The notes beneath the pieces were generated by a model. The model had not been told where the DNA came from and did no database searches. It was given only the letters and a program-made list of their open reading frames with translations. Shown one piece after another: positions 19,769 to 31,442 of a stretch of DNA of 64,000 bases. Position 1 is the stretch's first letter, and each line of letters starts with the position of its first letter. A program made the translations under genes and the position numbers. Source of the DNA: Candidatus Didemnitutus mandela (GTDB lineage Bacteria; Verrucomicrobiota; Verrucomicrobiia; Opitutales; Opitutaceae); assembly GCA_002591725.1 (NCBI GenBank), contig NJAL01000006.1, forward strand, positions 1 through 64,000, in the 5' to 3' direction.

Positions 19769-19958
19769 GGGGAAATGTCGCATCGCGACCGTCGAGGCAC
19801 ACATCCATACATCAAACACACCAAGCCCATGTTCTGAAAGGTTTCATAGTCTTATAGTCTTTTCTTTTGCCAGCGCAAATCACCGAAAACCAACGAGGTT
19901 GACTTTGACAACTTCCCTTAAGCGTGACTTTGATTCTGAAACTATAGTCAAGCATCTC

Positions 19959-20984
<1,026 letters not shown>

Positions 20985-21090
20985 GCTCCTGGGAATAATA
21001 GCCCCTGGACGCCTAAAGCTCACTTCTTCTTCAGGAAGCACCACCAGGGTTCGTTGACTCTCGCGCACTCTCGCCGCCAGCCTAAGCACC

Positions 21091-21939
21091 GTGCATCCAC
21101 AAAAAAGATTCGACCAATACCGCCCATTCTTTGTGCTCGGCATCGTCGTTGCCGTATGGCTCTTCCTACCGCTAGTGCTGAAAACGTTCACCCGGGTTTC
21201 GCTTTTCGAGATCCAAGCGCCAATCATCGTCCTCGATTCCTATATTTCAGATTTGCAGACGTTCTGGAGCAACCGTTCCCACTCAAAGGACCAAATTCTC
21301 GCAGCAGGCCGCAACACCGCGAGTCTGATCGCACAATACAGTTTCAGCGTCCAGCAAAACGAGTATCTCCGCGCCGAGATTCGCCGACTGGAAAACCTGC
21401 TGAAGTTGTCCCCCATGCCCGGATTTCGGCTTGAAGCCGCTCGCGTAGCCCATCGCGATTTTTCCGGCTGGTGGCAGCGCATGGTCATCCGCAAGGGGTC
21501 GAACTACGGGGTTTCTGTCGGCGCCCCTGTCGTTTTCTCCGGAGGCGTCGTCGGCCGCATCGTCGAGGTGCACCGCTACACTGCAGTAATTGATCTTGTC
21601 ACAAGCCCAACGTTTCGCATTGCCGCCTGCGTCCTCGGCAGCGATCGCCCGAGCAGCTACCAGGGCGGCGTCAACAAAACGTTTCAGCCACCGCATGGCT
21701 CGGTAAAATTTGTCTCCAATGACATCTACGCCAGCTCCTCGCGACCCGTTCGGCTTGTCACGTCCGCCTTAGGCGATGTCTTTCCTCCAGGAATAACGAT
21801 CGGTGAAATCACAGCCCTTGAAGCATCGACCGACGGACTTTTTAAAACCGGTGATGTGCGTCTCGACAACAAAATAGGCTCACTGACAGAGGTCACTGTT
21901 CTTGTGCCGTTCAGGCCACTCCACACCATAGCGGAATGA
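21091..21939 (+). CDS. mreC: Rod shape-determining protein MreC
   Basis: 282 residues from GTG 21091. One membrane anchor (about 13-33) is followed by a coiled coil (about 75-102) and the two beta-barrel subdomains with WWQRMVIRKGSNYGVSVGAP and GGVVGRIVEVHRYTAVIDL, which are conserved in MreC. It is a periplasmic scaffold that binds PBP2, MreD and RodZ. The stop overlaps the next start (ATGA at 21936-21939). 106 bp separate it from mreB. Confidence 0.93.
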   Translation: MHPQKRFDQYRPFFVLGIVVAVWLFLPLVLKTFTRVSLFEIQAPIIVLDSYISDLQTFWSNRSHSKDQILAAGRNTASLIAQYSFSVQQNEYLRAEIRRLENLLKLSPMPGFRLEAARVAHRDFSGWWQRMVIRKGSNYGVSVGAPVVFSGGVVGRIVEVHRYTAVIDLVTSPTFRIAACVLGSDRPSSYQGGVNKTFQPPHGSVKFVSNDIYASSSRPVRLVTSALGDVFPPGITIGEITALEASTDGLFKTGDVRLDNKIGSLTEVTVLVPFRPLHTIAE

Positions 21940-22499
21940 TCTACCGCTACGATCTTCGCTGGCTGGTGGTCTTCGGCTGCAACCTGCTTCTCCTCTGGCT
22001 CAGTGCGCTCGCAAACCAGCGCTTGGCCCAGTTTTCGTTCCTTAGCTGGGATTACGTGTCGATTCATCTTTATCTCGGCGGCCTTTTCGTGGTGTTCTCC
22101 GGTCTGTATATGGATTTTCGCAATGGCTTCATCAGCACCGCGCTTACCGGTCTCGCTTACGATGCCCTCGAACCGGTTCCATTTGGAACAAGCCTCGTGC
22201 TGTTCGGCCTCATCCACGCCTTTCTCATTTTTAACCGCTATCGCTTTTCCATCCAGGAACCGATTTTCGCAATCATCGTGGCCTTCCTTTCCAACCTACT
22301 TCTCGTGATTGCAATCTCGTCTCTCTTGATCGGCAACGGCTCCGAGCCGGCGTTAATGTGGCTGCGCCTACTTATCGACTTGATCATATCGCAAATCGTG
22401 CTCGCACCCATCACTCCGTGGTTCATCACATTTCAGATTGTCGTGCTAAAAATATTCCGTTTTCATGGAGAAAATCACAAAAACGTGAACTCGGTTTGA
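21936..22499 (+). CDS. mreD: MreD-like integral membrane protein
   Basis: 187 residues with five or six hydrophobic helices and little else. The sequence itself is poorly conserved, as is usual for MreD; the call rests on position between mreC and mrdA, length and topology. The motif GFISTALTGLAYDALEPVPFG resembles the conserved loop of MreD (G-x3-G-x2-D), which supports it. It overlaps mreC by ATGA, so translation is coupled. It is the membrane part of the rod elongation complex. Confidence 0.78.
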   Translation: MIYRYDLRWLVVFGCNLLLLWLSALANQRLAQFSFLSWDYVSIHLYLGGLFVVFSGLYMDFRNGFISTALTGLAYDALEPVPFGTSLVLFGLIHAFLIFNRYRFSIQEPIFAIIVAFLSNLLLVIAISSLLIGNGSEPALMWLRLLIDLIISQIVLAPITPWFITFQIVVLKIFRFHGENHKNVNSV

Positions 22500-22528
22500 T
22501 TTTCGCCCACACACATTTCGCTTGCCCC

Positions 22529-24865
22529 GTGGCCAAAGCCATCGAAACATACCGCTGTCAGAATCCCCGCGTTTTCTCTATCTATTTCATCCTGGCAGCG
22601 ATGATTTTGCTGCTGCTCGGCGGCGTTACCTGGCTGCAGATTCTCCAATTCGATCTCTATAGCAAGTCCGAACGTCTCCAAAACCAACGGCGCGTCATCA
22701 TACCCGCCCCTCGCGGCAAGATCCTCGATCGCAACGGTAAGATCCTCGCCAGCAATCGGCCGCGCTTTTCGCTCGTGCTGGACCTTACCGAGCTCCGCCC
22801 GCAGCTCCGAACCGAATACAACAAAATCTACCGCAATTTTTCCTACGCCAAGAAGGGTAATCGCCCCAGTATCGCCGAGATGCATCGCCTCTCATGCGTC
22901 GCAGTCGCGCAAAAACACCTCGACAAAGTCAACGCCATCCTTGGTTGCCACAAAAAGGTCAACGCCGGCGAGATCGAGCGTCACTCTAGCCAAGCGCTGC
23001 TCTTGCCCTACATCCTGCTCGACAATCTCAGGTTCGAGGAATACGCTCGTCTCATCGAGCGCCTGCCAGTCGGTTCGCCTTTGCAAGTCTACACCTCTAG
23101 CACCCGCTATTATCCCTATGGGCGCGCAGCCTCGCACGTTCTTGGCTTTTCCGGTATTGACGACAATCCCAAGGCCGAAGATTTAGGTGGCAAAGACCTG
23201 CTGACTTTCAAAATGAAAGGATTGTTCGGGCGCGATGGCCTGGCAAAGAAATTTGACGAGCAGCTCCAAGGAGAAGCCGGCGGTGCGATCTATCGCGTCG
23301 ATCCCGCTGGCTACAAAATTAATCCTCCGCTCGAAAAACGTGAACCAGTCCAAGGCAACAATATAGTCACAAGTCTCGATATCGACCTGCAACAAGCCGC
23401 CGAAGCCGCAATGGCTGACAAGATCGGCGCCGCCGTCGCCATGGACGTTAACACCGGAGAGGTCTTCGTCATGGCATCCACGCCCAACTACGATCTCAAC
23501 GACTTCGTGCCCCACCTTTCATTCGCGAAAGCCAAAGAAATCAATGACAAAGGCGCCTGGTTTAACCGTGCGATCGCCGGTACCTATGCGCCAGGATCCA
23601 TTTTCAAAATCATCACCACAATCGCCGGCCTGCGATCAGGAAAAATCAGCCCGACGACCTCGCACGTCTTTTGTTCGGGGAGCCTGGCCTTTAAAAACCA
23701 CCGCGTCGGCTGCCCCCACGCACACGGCAGTGTCGGCCTCGCCAAAGCTCTCGCTGTGTCCTGTAACATGTTTTTCTACAACTACGGCCTTGGCATCGGT
23801 CCGCACCTCATCGCCAACGAAGCCCGCCGCTTTGGCTACGATCAGCCTACCAGTATCGAATTACCTGGTGAGACCAACCACATGATTGTACCGGACCCCC
23901 ATTGGAAAAAGAAACGTTTCGGCGATGTCTGGCATTCAGGCGACACCAACAACTATTCAGTTGGACAAGGCTTCCTCAACGTAACTCCGCTGCAGGTCGC
24001 CTGCATGACAGCCTCGCTCGCCCGCGGCGAAACGCGCACCACGCCCTTGATTCTGCACGATAACAACCGACAACGACAGCACTCGGAGCCAATTGGTATC
24101 ACTCCCGCACAATACAACGTCATCGTCCAAGGTATGGAGAACGCCGTCCAATTTGGAACCGCTCGGCTGCTCGGCATGCATACGATGCGTGTCGCTGCTA
24201 AGACCGGCACAGCCCAAGTCCGCAAAACCAGCGGCACCATCGAGCTCGCATGGCTGACCGCCTTCGCTCCGATCGAAAACCCGCAAATCGCTGTTGCTGT
24301 CGTGATGGAAGGCCAGAATCTCAATACCAACCACTCCGGCGGCATCTTCTCTTCTCCTATCGCAAAAGCCATCCTCGAAAAGTGGCAAAAAAAGTATAGA
24401 GTACCGCCGCCGGGTTCCGCCCCCAGCTGCATATCGCCTCGACGTGACGCGAACAGGCCCCGCTCACCTGACGAAACGCATAGCCCGCTCTGGCCAGCCT
24501 TCCCGGGGAACGATAGCGCAATCGGAGTAGTTCCCCACATATCTTTTCTACCTCGCGCCTATCGCCTGATGTTATTTCAAGTCGGCGCAGCCAGCGTCGA
24601 ACTTTACGTCGGATCAAGAGCAAAACCTTTTTTTCGCCCACGCCGCCTCCACCAGCAACGGAACGTCATCCAACTCGTCCAGCCGAAGGACGCGAAGGCC
24701 GCAACTAACTCCGAAAATTTTCATCACCCAGCGATCGTTCCATGGACGACTTTATCAGATTACAACCCCGTCCGCTCACGCTTCAGCCGGCTCGCGCAAC
24801 GCAGCGCTTCGCTCTGTCCTGAACAGGGTTTCCCCCATGGAAAAGTTGAAGCATTTATACCATAA
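22529..24865 (+). CDS. mrdA: Penicillin-binding protein 2 with an abnormal C-terminal run-on
   Basis: The start is taken at GTG 22529, giving VAKAIETYRCQNPRVFSIYF and a membrane anchor at about 15-35. The dimerisation domain has the usual RGKILDRNGKILASNRPRFS. The transpeptidase domain holds SIFK (catalytic Ser near 357), SCN (near 411) and KTGTAQ (near 558). It crosslinks peptidoglycan during elongation. The family homology ends at AILEKWQKKYR (near 24390). The frame then runs on for about 150 codons of atypical Pro/Arg/Ser-rich sequence to 24865, a sign that the native stop was lost in a frameshift and translation enters decayed DNA. The catalytic domain is complete, so activity is likely. 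Confidence 0.93.
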   Translation: MAKAIETYRCQNPRVFSIYFILAAMILLLLGGVTWLQILQFDLYSKSERLQNQRRVIIPAPRGKILDRNGKILASNRPRFSLVLDLTELRPQLRTEYNKIYRNFSYAKKGNRPSIAEMHRLSCVAVAQKHLDKVNAILGCHKKVNAGEIERHSSQALLLPYILLDNLRFEEYARLIERLPVGSPLQVYTSSTRYYPYGRAASHVLGFSGIDDNPKAEDLGGKDLLTFKMKGLFGRDGLAKKFDEQLQGEAGGAIYRVDPAGYKINPPLEKREPVQGNNIVTSLDIDLQQAAEAAMADKIGAAVAMDVNTGEVFVMASTPNYDLNDFVPHLSFAKAKEINDKGAWFNRAIAGTYAPGSIFKIITTIAGLRSGKISPTTSHVFCSGSLAFKNHRVGCPHAHGSVGLAKALAVSCNMFFYNYGLGIGPHLIANEARRFGYDQPTSIELPGETNHMIVPDPHWKKKRFGDVWHSGDTNNYSVGQGFLNVTPLQVACMTASLARGETRTTPLILHDNNRQRQHSEPIGITPAQYNVIVQGMENAVQFGTARLLGMHTMRVAAKTGTAQVRKTSGTIELAWLTAFAPIENPQIAVAVVMEGQNLNTNHSGGIFSSPIAKAILEKWQKKYRVPPPGSAPSCISPRRDANRPRSPDETHSPLWPAFPGNDSAIGVVPHISFLPRAYRLMLFQVGAASVELYVGSRAKPFFRPRRLHQQRNVIQLVQPKDAKAATNSENFHHPAIVPWTTLSDYNPVRSRFSRLAQRSASLCPEQGFPHGKVEAFIP

Positions 24866-27439
24866 AATATTTTTTAAAGCCGCAGCGTCCTGCCATTATA
24901 TTATATCCTGCGATCATTTGTGCCGAAATTCCCGGAGCTCAGCACAGTACCGTCAGCCCGCGGAAAAACACTCATAGAATCCCTCCTAGACAAAGCGAGC
25001 TAAGTACAGGATAAGATTACTCTCGCCCGTCAGAATCTTCGCCGCCCACGCATGCGGGTCCGGAATCTGCGTCCAAGTAGTCGCCCAGGCAGCAAAATCT
25101 CTCTGTTTTCGCAGCACCTACGCTGGCATTGATTTCGTCCAAAGAGCCACCTCGTTGACCTTCCTGTACGGTTCCCTCCAAATTCAGCCTTGACATCACA
25201 CCACCTGCAGCAGTACGAATCTCGGCCTCCTGTTAGCATGCGAGCGAATCGGAAAAGGAAAAAGAGAGGAAGATAGGGGGGCAACGCAAACCGCAAATTG
25301 GCGTCACCGCCGCCAAACCTCCCCCCAGCTTAGCCACCAACCAATAGCCATTTCCTTATAGATCAGCGCTGTTGCGATGTTTTTCTCGAAATCGATCAAC
25401 ACCACCACAAATTCACAACGAAGAGGGCGCTCAGCGCGCAAGCTGTGGAAAGAAGCGGCGCTCCCCCCTAACACCACCAGCCAGCACACCCGCCACCACA
25501 ATAAGCCTGCAAACCCTTGTGTTTATGGTAATAGTTGACGCTGCGATAGGCAACCAGCAGCGGCTAGAACCGGAATCAGCACCGGCAAGAACCTCCTTTG
25601 AGACAATCAAATCCGCCAAATCGCCGCGATTGATCCCTAGTATCCTAAGCATCCAGACACCAAAGCACTCGCTAAGCAAACACTTAAGCCGGGAAAGCTC
25701 GCCAAGATTAAGCGGTAGCCATCAGCTTACCAATCGAAATAAGCCGCCACGCACCGGTTTTCTCCGGGGTAAATGTGATATTTTCTTTCCAGCTTTGTCG
25801 CTGTGGGAGGTAGCTGGGCTGCCTTTGGCAGCACTGAGCAATGCCAGTCGGCCGAGCAATAGCTCGAGATCGCTCTGAGCTGCCGCGCTTCCGTACATCC
25901 CTCACTGTTCCTACAAAACGCCCGCAAACCGGGTTCTCGGTAAACAAATTCTCAGCGAGCAAAGCAACAAACTACATATATTACATATATATACGTTCAA
26001 ATTGATAGCCAAGTAGCGGCGTCGGCGTCCAAATCGAGTATACAGCCATCCTGTATCTCCGGTAGCAAATTGCTGTACAAGCAACCAGCCGGAGCACGTT
26101 TCCCTTCCAGGGCACCAGTTAATATAATTGGTACAAATCGTGCGCAACACAATCGCGATAGCATCAGCAATATTCCCCCTAATTTTGTTCTCGCCGCCCA
26201 TTGGCCCGCCGCGCGGCCCGGGATACACCGCCTCTTCAAGCCACCGGCAGTTCACTTGAGCAGACCAGACGAAGGCGGGTACGGTGCGCGCTTCGCTTCA
26301 AATAGTCTTTGCACATAAAACCAAAGGGGGAAAAGGAACCCAATCCCGCCAACTCGACAACCATCTCGCCTCGAACCTCCAGTCTGACGACCTAATCTGT
26401 CATCGCCACACTGTCCGGTTCCACAGCTGCAAACGGTAGCAGCTTTGCTGTTTTCTCCCATTGGACCAGCGCCTGGGCTTTCCCAATCTCGTTAGCCGTA
26501 CGCCGCCACAGGAACATGACGACGTCGAGCTACAAACCATAAGTCAGCAGCTAGAGCGTTACAAGTCCCGAGCTTCCACTGTAACAAACAGTTTGATGAC
26601 CGAAGCAGCAAGTCGCCAGCAGTTACAGTTTCCAGGAACTTCGGGAAAATTTAAACTAGGAAAGATGGAGAGAAAAATAGTAATAAAAAACTATCTTCCA
26701 TCAATAGGTTATAAAAAACTAAACCGATAACCAGCGCAAAATGCGATCATAAAAATTCTCGGCCAGGCCACAGAGACCCGCTCGCGTTTTCACAAAAAAA
26801 CCAAGTCATCCGTTGCCAGTTTAAACCCCGACTAAACCCACTCCCTTTCTTACTGCACGCGCCAGCTATACAAAAATCATTAGAGTACCACAATGGAATC
26901 CGACGACCCGTTTCAAGGCTGCCCGCCTCGACCGTCCTTTGTTCCTAGAAAACATCGAACGTTTGGCGCACTAGTGCCAGCCAGTGATTCCCAAAGCCAG
27001 GGGCACCATCGCCTGGGTATTCTCCGCATGGCAAAATCGCACCTACACAACAAGACCAACGTAACGCACCGCACAAACCGCCACGCACCCTTAACGCCCA
27101 CCTTAAACTCCACTTCGGTGCGGATAGCAGAAACCAATTTCAAGAGATACTTCAACAAGATATCTTCCACGAAGACCAGCCCTGACACCAACTGCGCTTG
27201 CAGCACCCTCGGGCCCAGCGGCCCGACGACCACTGAGAGTGGAATCACATTATGGCCGAGCCACGGCCGCCCACAGAATTTTCAATTCAACCACCGGTTC
27301 TGGATAACCCATGTACACTCATGTACAAGCGCAAGGGAAGCCAATCCATCTGGCACACTCCGGAAACGGGGAAGTACCCTCATAATCAACAGAGTTGTGG
27401 CTTCAGCCATAAAGAGCGTGCCGAACGGATTGGCGGTCC
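24395..27439 (-). other. Decayed region, remnants of an envelope-stress-type cluster
   Basis: The first part overlaps the PBP2 run-on; its minus strand carries a protein-like segment VMKIFGVSCGLRVLRLDELD with DVPLLVEAAWAKKRF (24735-24620), unrecognised. Further on, minus-strand fragments include AELPGLGSFSPFGF-like text near 26330, a Lys/Glu beta stretch ATKLERKYHI plus FTPEKTGAWRL near 25790-25740, and DFAAWATTWTQIPDPHAWAA near 25090-25040. The second set weakly resembles BatD proteins, often found with moxR. No intact gene, RNA or mobile element is visible. Confidence 0.35.
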
Positions 27440-27860
27440 CACCTAATCCTCATCCGTGCAAAATCGATCACTTCGAGCAACGCAGAATGCGTCTTCGGTA
27501 CTGAACGGTTGATCTCGTCCGCCAGCACCAAGTTCGGAAAGACCGGGTTCAGCTTGAACGCGAACTATTCCCACTGCTTCGTCGTAAACCGAAAAACTTG
27601 TCACGTCACTCGATAGCAGACTGCTGGTAAACTGGATTCTCAAGAACGCATAAACCGTCGCGCAAAACAGAGCGTAAGCGAGCGTTGTCTTACAAACACT
27701 GGGAATGCCCTCGATTAGCAGAGGGCCTGCGGGCGAGCAAACACGCCAAGTACTTGTTCGATCACGTAATCCTTACCACAAATGACCACAGCCACATCAC
27801 CTTTCACAGTCGCCCGACTTGCCGCCTGTACATTCGCAACGTCTTTTTTTAGCATAAAGT
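27440..27860 (-). pseudogene. MoxR-family AAA+ ATPase, N-terminal remnant
   Basis: Read on the minus strand across several frames: GDVAVVICGKDYVIEQVL, then SRAFPVFV (the degraded GVPGVGKT area), RIQFTSSLLSSDVTSFSVYD, and [20 protein letters not shown] followed by [18 protein letters not shown]. The last three are the MoxR hallmarks RIQFTPDLLPSDVTG and GPVFANxxLADEINRxxPKTQSALLEAM. At least three frameshifts or stops break it and the C-terminal lid is missing. MoxR ATPases are chaperone-like and usually precede DUF58/VWA genes. Confidence 0.75.
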
Positions 27861-27989
27861 TGTTTATGACCAGAAGCTAGCGTTTACGATTTCTCTCGCA
27901 AACGGATTTCTTTATGCCCGCAATTGAATCATAAGCCGGCTTAAGTGTCGTCAGCCGTTGGCTCCCATGGTCGGCAACAAGCCGGCCGC

Positions 27990-29140
27990 CACATATTTCA
28001 GGCGATACCGGTGCAGCGTACTTTTTTCTCAGCTTTCCCTAGGTCGAGCTCGATCCGCAAACCTTTTTCTTTGCTTTGTGCCGCCGCTGCGCGAGTTTGT
28101 CGCGGCAAAACGACTGATTCTCATGCTCGGCATCGGACTCATAACTTTTACCACGTTGCCGGTCGGACTGACGGCACACTAGTTAACATCCGGTCTCGGA
28201 CTGGCGATAGCTTTTGTACTTCGTGTAGTGGCTTCGTCGACGGACATAAATCGCTATGAGTGTGCGGTCATGGAGCGGCTTAAAATGCCACAGGGAGTCA
28301 CTACAGTGTTGAACGAAGGATAAACCTTGGTGAGCAGATGTCACAGGTTTGTAGCCGCCCTTCAAACTCGCGGTCGACATATTGGTGGTAACAACGTTAT
28401 CGCTTCGGGCTACAGCTTGGCAACTCGTCCTAATCGCCCTCGTTAGGCTGGCCTCTTCGCAGACCTAGAGCTCGCCTTCCCCGTGGCCCGCCTGCACAAC
28501 TAGCTGAAAAATCTATACGGGTTCGGATGTGTTCATCGAAGTCACTTTCCAACTACTGACTGTATCCTCCGCCTGCCTGACAGCGAAAGGCATCGGAAAA
28601 GTCGGGTACCCCCCCTCCGACCTAGCGTCCGGCCTTTATTCAGGCATGGGGGGATCTTTTCGCACCAGTGCAGTCTCGCGGCAGATATCGTAACTCCATA
28701 GGCGGCGATCGTTTTGTTTTGGCTCAACAGCCTGGCCTTCGTGCTTCCCGGTCTGCAATTTTCGGAGCTCTAGTCGACGATCAATCATCAGTGCACTGGC
28801 GCTCTTCGTCGACCCAGTGGCGGGCACCGCTAACTTAAACTTTCCCGACGTTCACCTATCCTTTCTTGCTTTATGTCCCACTCCGAAAGCCCGAAAAGTT
28901 TTTCTCGTAGCGCATCACAGCCACCGCCGGGTTGGTAAGCATTTGGTAGTACAGTAACGCTCGCCAGAGCGCTCTCGATTCCAACTGGAATCATTAGACG
29001 GTTTCCCGGATGCTAACACGCAATATGGTCATCTTCCTTGCCTTCGGCGTCATCCTAACGACACTGTTGCCCTACGGCACGACACTTGAATGGATGGGAG
29101 TCGATTATTGGGAAACTTGGGCTGCAAGCCAACGGGCCTA
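27990..29140 (+). pseudogene. CPA1-type Na+/H+ antiporter, decayed
   Basis: Plus-strand pieces in family order: VAAKRLILMLGIGLITFTT then LPVGLTAH (28100-28180); GLGLAIAFVLRVVASSTD (28195-28245), which matches the GAIVSPTD ion-binding helix; RLKMPQGVTTVLNEG (28275-28320), matching RRLxxILEGESL; WLNSLAFVLPGLQFSEL (28715-28770); and MVIFLAFGVILTTLLPYGTT (29020-29085), the last helix. Internal stops and shifts interrupt it throughout. This family exchanges Na+ for H+ at the inner membrane. Confidence 0.65.
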
Positions 29141-29740
29141 ACCCCGCAAGAAAAAACTAGTGTACGCTACCACCGTCGAGGTCAGCCTGAAAAAGCAACG
29201 AAGTTGCGAACGACCAAACTTCGAGCAGGGAGAGCCCCACCGTTTTTCCCCTCGTGATCGCGGAACACAAGCACCAGCTCACAAAGACTAACAAACCGCT
29301 GGATGGGGATCCATCCTCTTCAAACGTTTCGCAATCGATAACCTCTGGCGTCATGACAGGCGAGGTGTATCCGCCCATTGCAACGGCCGCATCGATCATG
29401 AGAAACCGCTAACCTCACCGGGTTGCGAAGAGTCTTGTCGGTAATTTTTGAGCACACGCTTTCTGTACGAACTCAGCCGACCCAGGGAAATCCCCTGAAT
29501 CTTACACATGAGTATGACATCCTTTCCCATCACCCTTTCACGAATACCATGCGCATTAAGGCGAATGGGAACCCGATTATAGACGTTGGTCAATTGGAAT
29601 AGTTATTCATCGCTTCGGCTTTGAAGGCGATCCGAGTCAAGGACGGCACCGCTTCACGGAAGGCCACGAGCTTGAACTCGCACGCGAGGACAATCGTTTT
29701 CGAATTTCCAGACCGACAACCAAAATAGCAGAAGCACTTC
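29141..29740 (-). pseudogene. Unrecognised minus-strand gene remnant
   Basis: Fragments EFKLVAFREAVPSLTRIAFK, RVPIRLNAHGIRERVMGKDV and ETFEEDGSPSSGLLVFVSW follow one another on the minus strand with frame changes between them. They have protein-like composition, but I do not know the family. A stem-loop (CTGAACC 29741-29747 with GGTTCAG 29751-29757) lies at the upstream edge. Confidence 0.35.
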
Positions 29741-29841
29741 CTGAACCTTCGGTTCAGTAAAAATAGATCTTTTTATATTTCAGTATATAACCTACCTGTT
29801 ATCCCTTGTCAAACGCGACAATACACCTCTAACTTGAAAGG

Positions 29842-30585
29842 GTGTCGTATTTGTTTCCGGGAAATCTTCTTAGACACGTGGCCATCATCATGGATGGCAA
29901 CGGTCGCTGGGCGAAACAGCGCGGTCTGCCTCGGCTGGAAGGCCATCGTCGCGGTCTGGAAACGGTGCGTACCATCGTCAATACGGCCCAGCAAATTGGC
30001 ATTCGCTACCTAACGCTTTACGTTTTTTCCGTGGAAAACTGGAAGCGGCCCGCCGAGGAAGTTTCCGAACTGATGGGTCTGCTCGATTTCTTCCTAAAGC
30101 GCGAACTCAAGAACCTGATCAGGGACCAAGTGCGGCTGCACACCATCGGCCGCATCGATCAGTTGCCAACAAATCTGCAGTGGGAACTCACCCGTGCGAA
30201 GGAAGCGACCAGCCAGTTCAAACAGTGGAATCTTATCCTAGCACTCAACTACAGCGCGCAAACCGAGGCCGCCGACGCAGCCCGCGCCTACGGCGAGGCC
30301 ATGCTGGCCGGCCGCGAAAAACCGGGCGAAGCCACATGGGAGAAGTTTCGCCGCTATCTTTATACCGCCGATTTCCCCAATCCCGACCTGGTGGTCCGAA
30401 CCTCCGGGGAAAACCGTCTCAGCAATTTCCTTATGCTCCAACTCGCCTACGCGGAAATGGTTTTTACGCCCACTCTCTGGCCGGACTTCGGCCACGATGA
30501 ACTTGTCGCCGCAGTAGAGTGCTACGGCTCCCGCGAGCGCCGCTATGGTCTCATCACGGAACAAATCAAATCCTCCTCCCGCTAA
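29842..30585 (+). CDS. uppS: Undecaprenyl diphosphate synthase
   Basis: 247 residues from GTG 29842. Seen are HVAIIMDGNGRWAKQRGLPR (12-31, catalytic Asp18), EGHRRG, LYVFSVENWKRP and RTSGENRLSNF (near 189-199) with the closing FTPTLWPDF, all classic cis-prenyltransferase motifs. It extends farnesyl diphosphate with isopentenyl units to the C55 lipid carrier for peptidoglycan. Together with dxr, ispG, ispA and murJ in this window it forms one supply line. It heads an apparent operon uppS-cdsA-dxr-rseP. Confidence 0.97.
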   Translation: MSYLFPGNLLRHVAIIMDGNGRWAKQRGLPRLEGHRRGLETVRTIVNTAQQIGIRYLTLYVFSVENWKRPAEEVSELMGLLDFFLKRELKNLIRDQVRLHTIGRIDQLPTNLQWELTRAKEATSQFKQWNLILALNYSAQTEAADAARAYGEAMLAGREKPGEATWEKFRRYLYTADFPNPDLVVRTSGENRLSNFLMLQLAYAEMVFTPTLWPDFGHDELVAAVECYGSRERRYGLITEQIKSSSR

Positions 30586-30611
30586 CCGAGTTTGCATCTT
30601 CTTTTTTCGCC

Positions 30612-31442
30612 GTGGCTTCACGCATCTTCAGCACTATCCTGCTCTGGGTCATCATTCTCGGGAGCCTGTGGTTTTTCGGTGAGCATGCCGCCATCGTCCT
30701 GCTCACACTAGCCACAACACTCACGCTGCACGAATTTTATCAATTGATTGAAAAGATCGGCTACCGCCCATTCCGCTGGCTTGGGCTAACGCTCAGTGTC
30801 GCAATGACCGCTGGTTCTTTTTACTATGACAACTATAGCGCAACCAATGCCCTGCCCGAGGCGCTGCTCGTTTTTGGCTTACTCATCTCGTTTTTTGCAG
30901 CGCTCGGCGCCCGCGAAACCAGCGCTCGCGTAGAAGCCATCTGTTTCACTATGATGGGCCTTGTCGCCATCTCGTTTACGCTCCAATATCTCATTCGCAT
31001 CCTCACACTCGACACCGGAGCAGTCGGCGGCCTCGGCCTCTGCCTGTGGGTTGTCGCAACCTCGAAGTTCTGCGATGTGGGCGCGCTGCTCACCGGCATG
31101 GCGATCGGAAAACACAAAATGAGCCCTAGCATCAGCGCCAAGAAAACCTGGGAAGGTGCCGTAGGCGGTGTACTCGTTTCTTCCGGAATCGGCGCCAGCA
31201 TCGCCTTTTTCGCTTCCGCCTATCTTCCGGAATTTCTCACTCCTCTCACTGCCGCGATAATCGCCGTGCCACTCGCCATCACGACTATCGTTTCCGACCT
31301 AATCGAGTCTGCCATAAAGCGGCGCGCAGATAGCAAGGATGCGGGGAAACTCATTCCCGGCATCGGTGGCGCTTTCGACCTGACGGACAGCCTGCTACTC
31401 ACGGCTCCGGTCGCATTCTACGTTTTTTCCTTCCTAGTTTAG
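30612..31442 (+). CDS. cdsA: Phosphatidate cytidylyltransferase
   Basis: 276 residues from GTG 30612; the frame is open upstream over the end of uppS, but VASRIFSTILLWVIILGSLW gives a sensible first helix. About eight membrane helices. The C-terminal signature reads SAIKRRADSKDAGKLIPGIG then GAFDLTDSLL, the CdsA pattern S-x3-R-x4-KD-x5-PGxGGxxD-x2-DS; the usual PGHGG is PGIGG here. It makes CDP-diacylglycerol, the precursor of all phospholipid head groups. It lies 26 bp after uppS. Confidence 0.93.
   Translation: MASRIFSTILLWVIILGSLWFFGEHAAIVLLTLATTLTLHEFYQLIEKIGYRPFRWLGLTLSVAMTAGSFYYDNYSATNALPEALLVFGLLISFFAALGARETSARVEAICFTMMGLVAISFTLQYLIRILTLDTGAVGGLGLCLWVVATSKFCDVGALLTGMAIGKHKMSPSISAKKTWEGAVGGVLVSSGIGASIAFFASAYLPEFLTPLTAAIIAVPLAITTIVSDLIESAIKRRADSKDAGKLIPGIGGAFDLTDSLLLTAPVAFYVFSFLV

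Noticed and set aside
19125-19958. Long plus-strand frame upstream of mreB
   Set aside because: It is antisense to the antiporter gene and lacks domain character; MreB starts at 19959.
29741-29757. Stem-loop before uppS as a terminator
   Set aside because: A 7-bp stem with a 3-nt loop but no T-run in the useful direction; likely a leftover of the decayed gene.
24866-29841. CRISPR array, integrated phage or IS element in the decayed block
   Set aside because: No regularly spaced direct repeats, no transposase or integrase motif and no terminal repeats were found.
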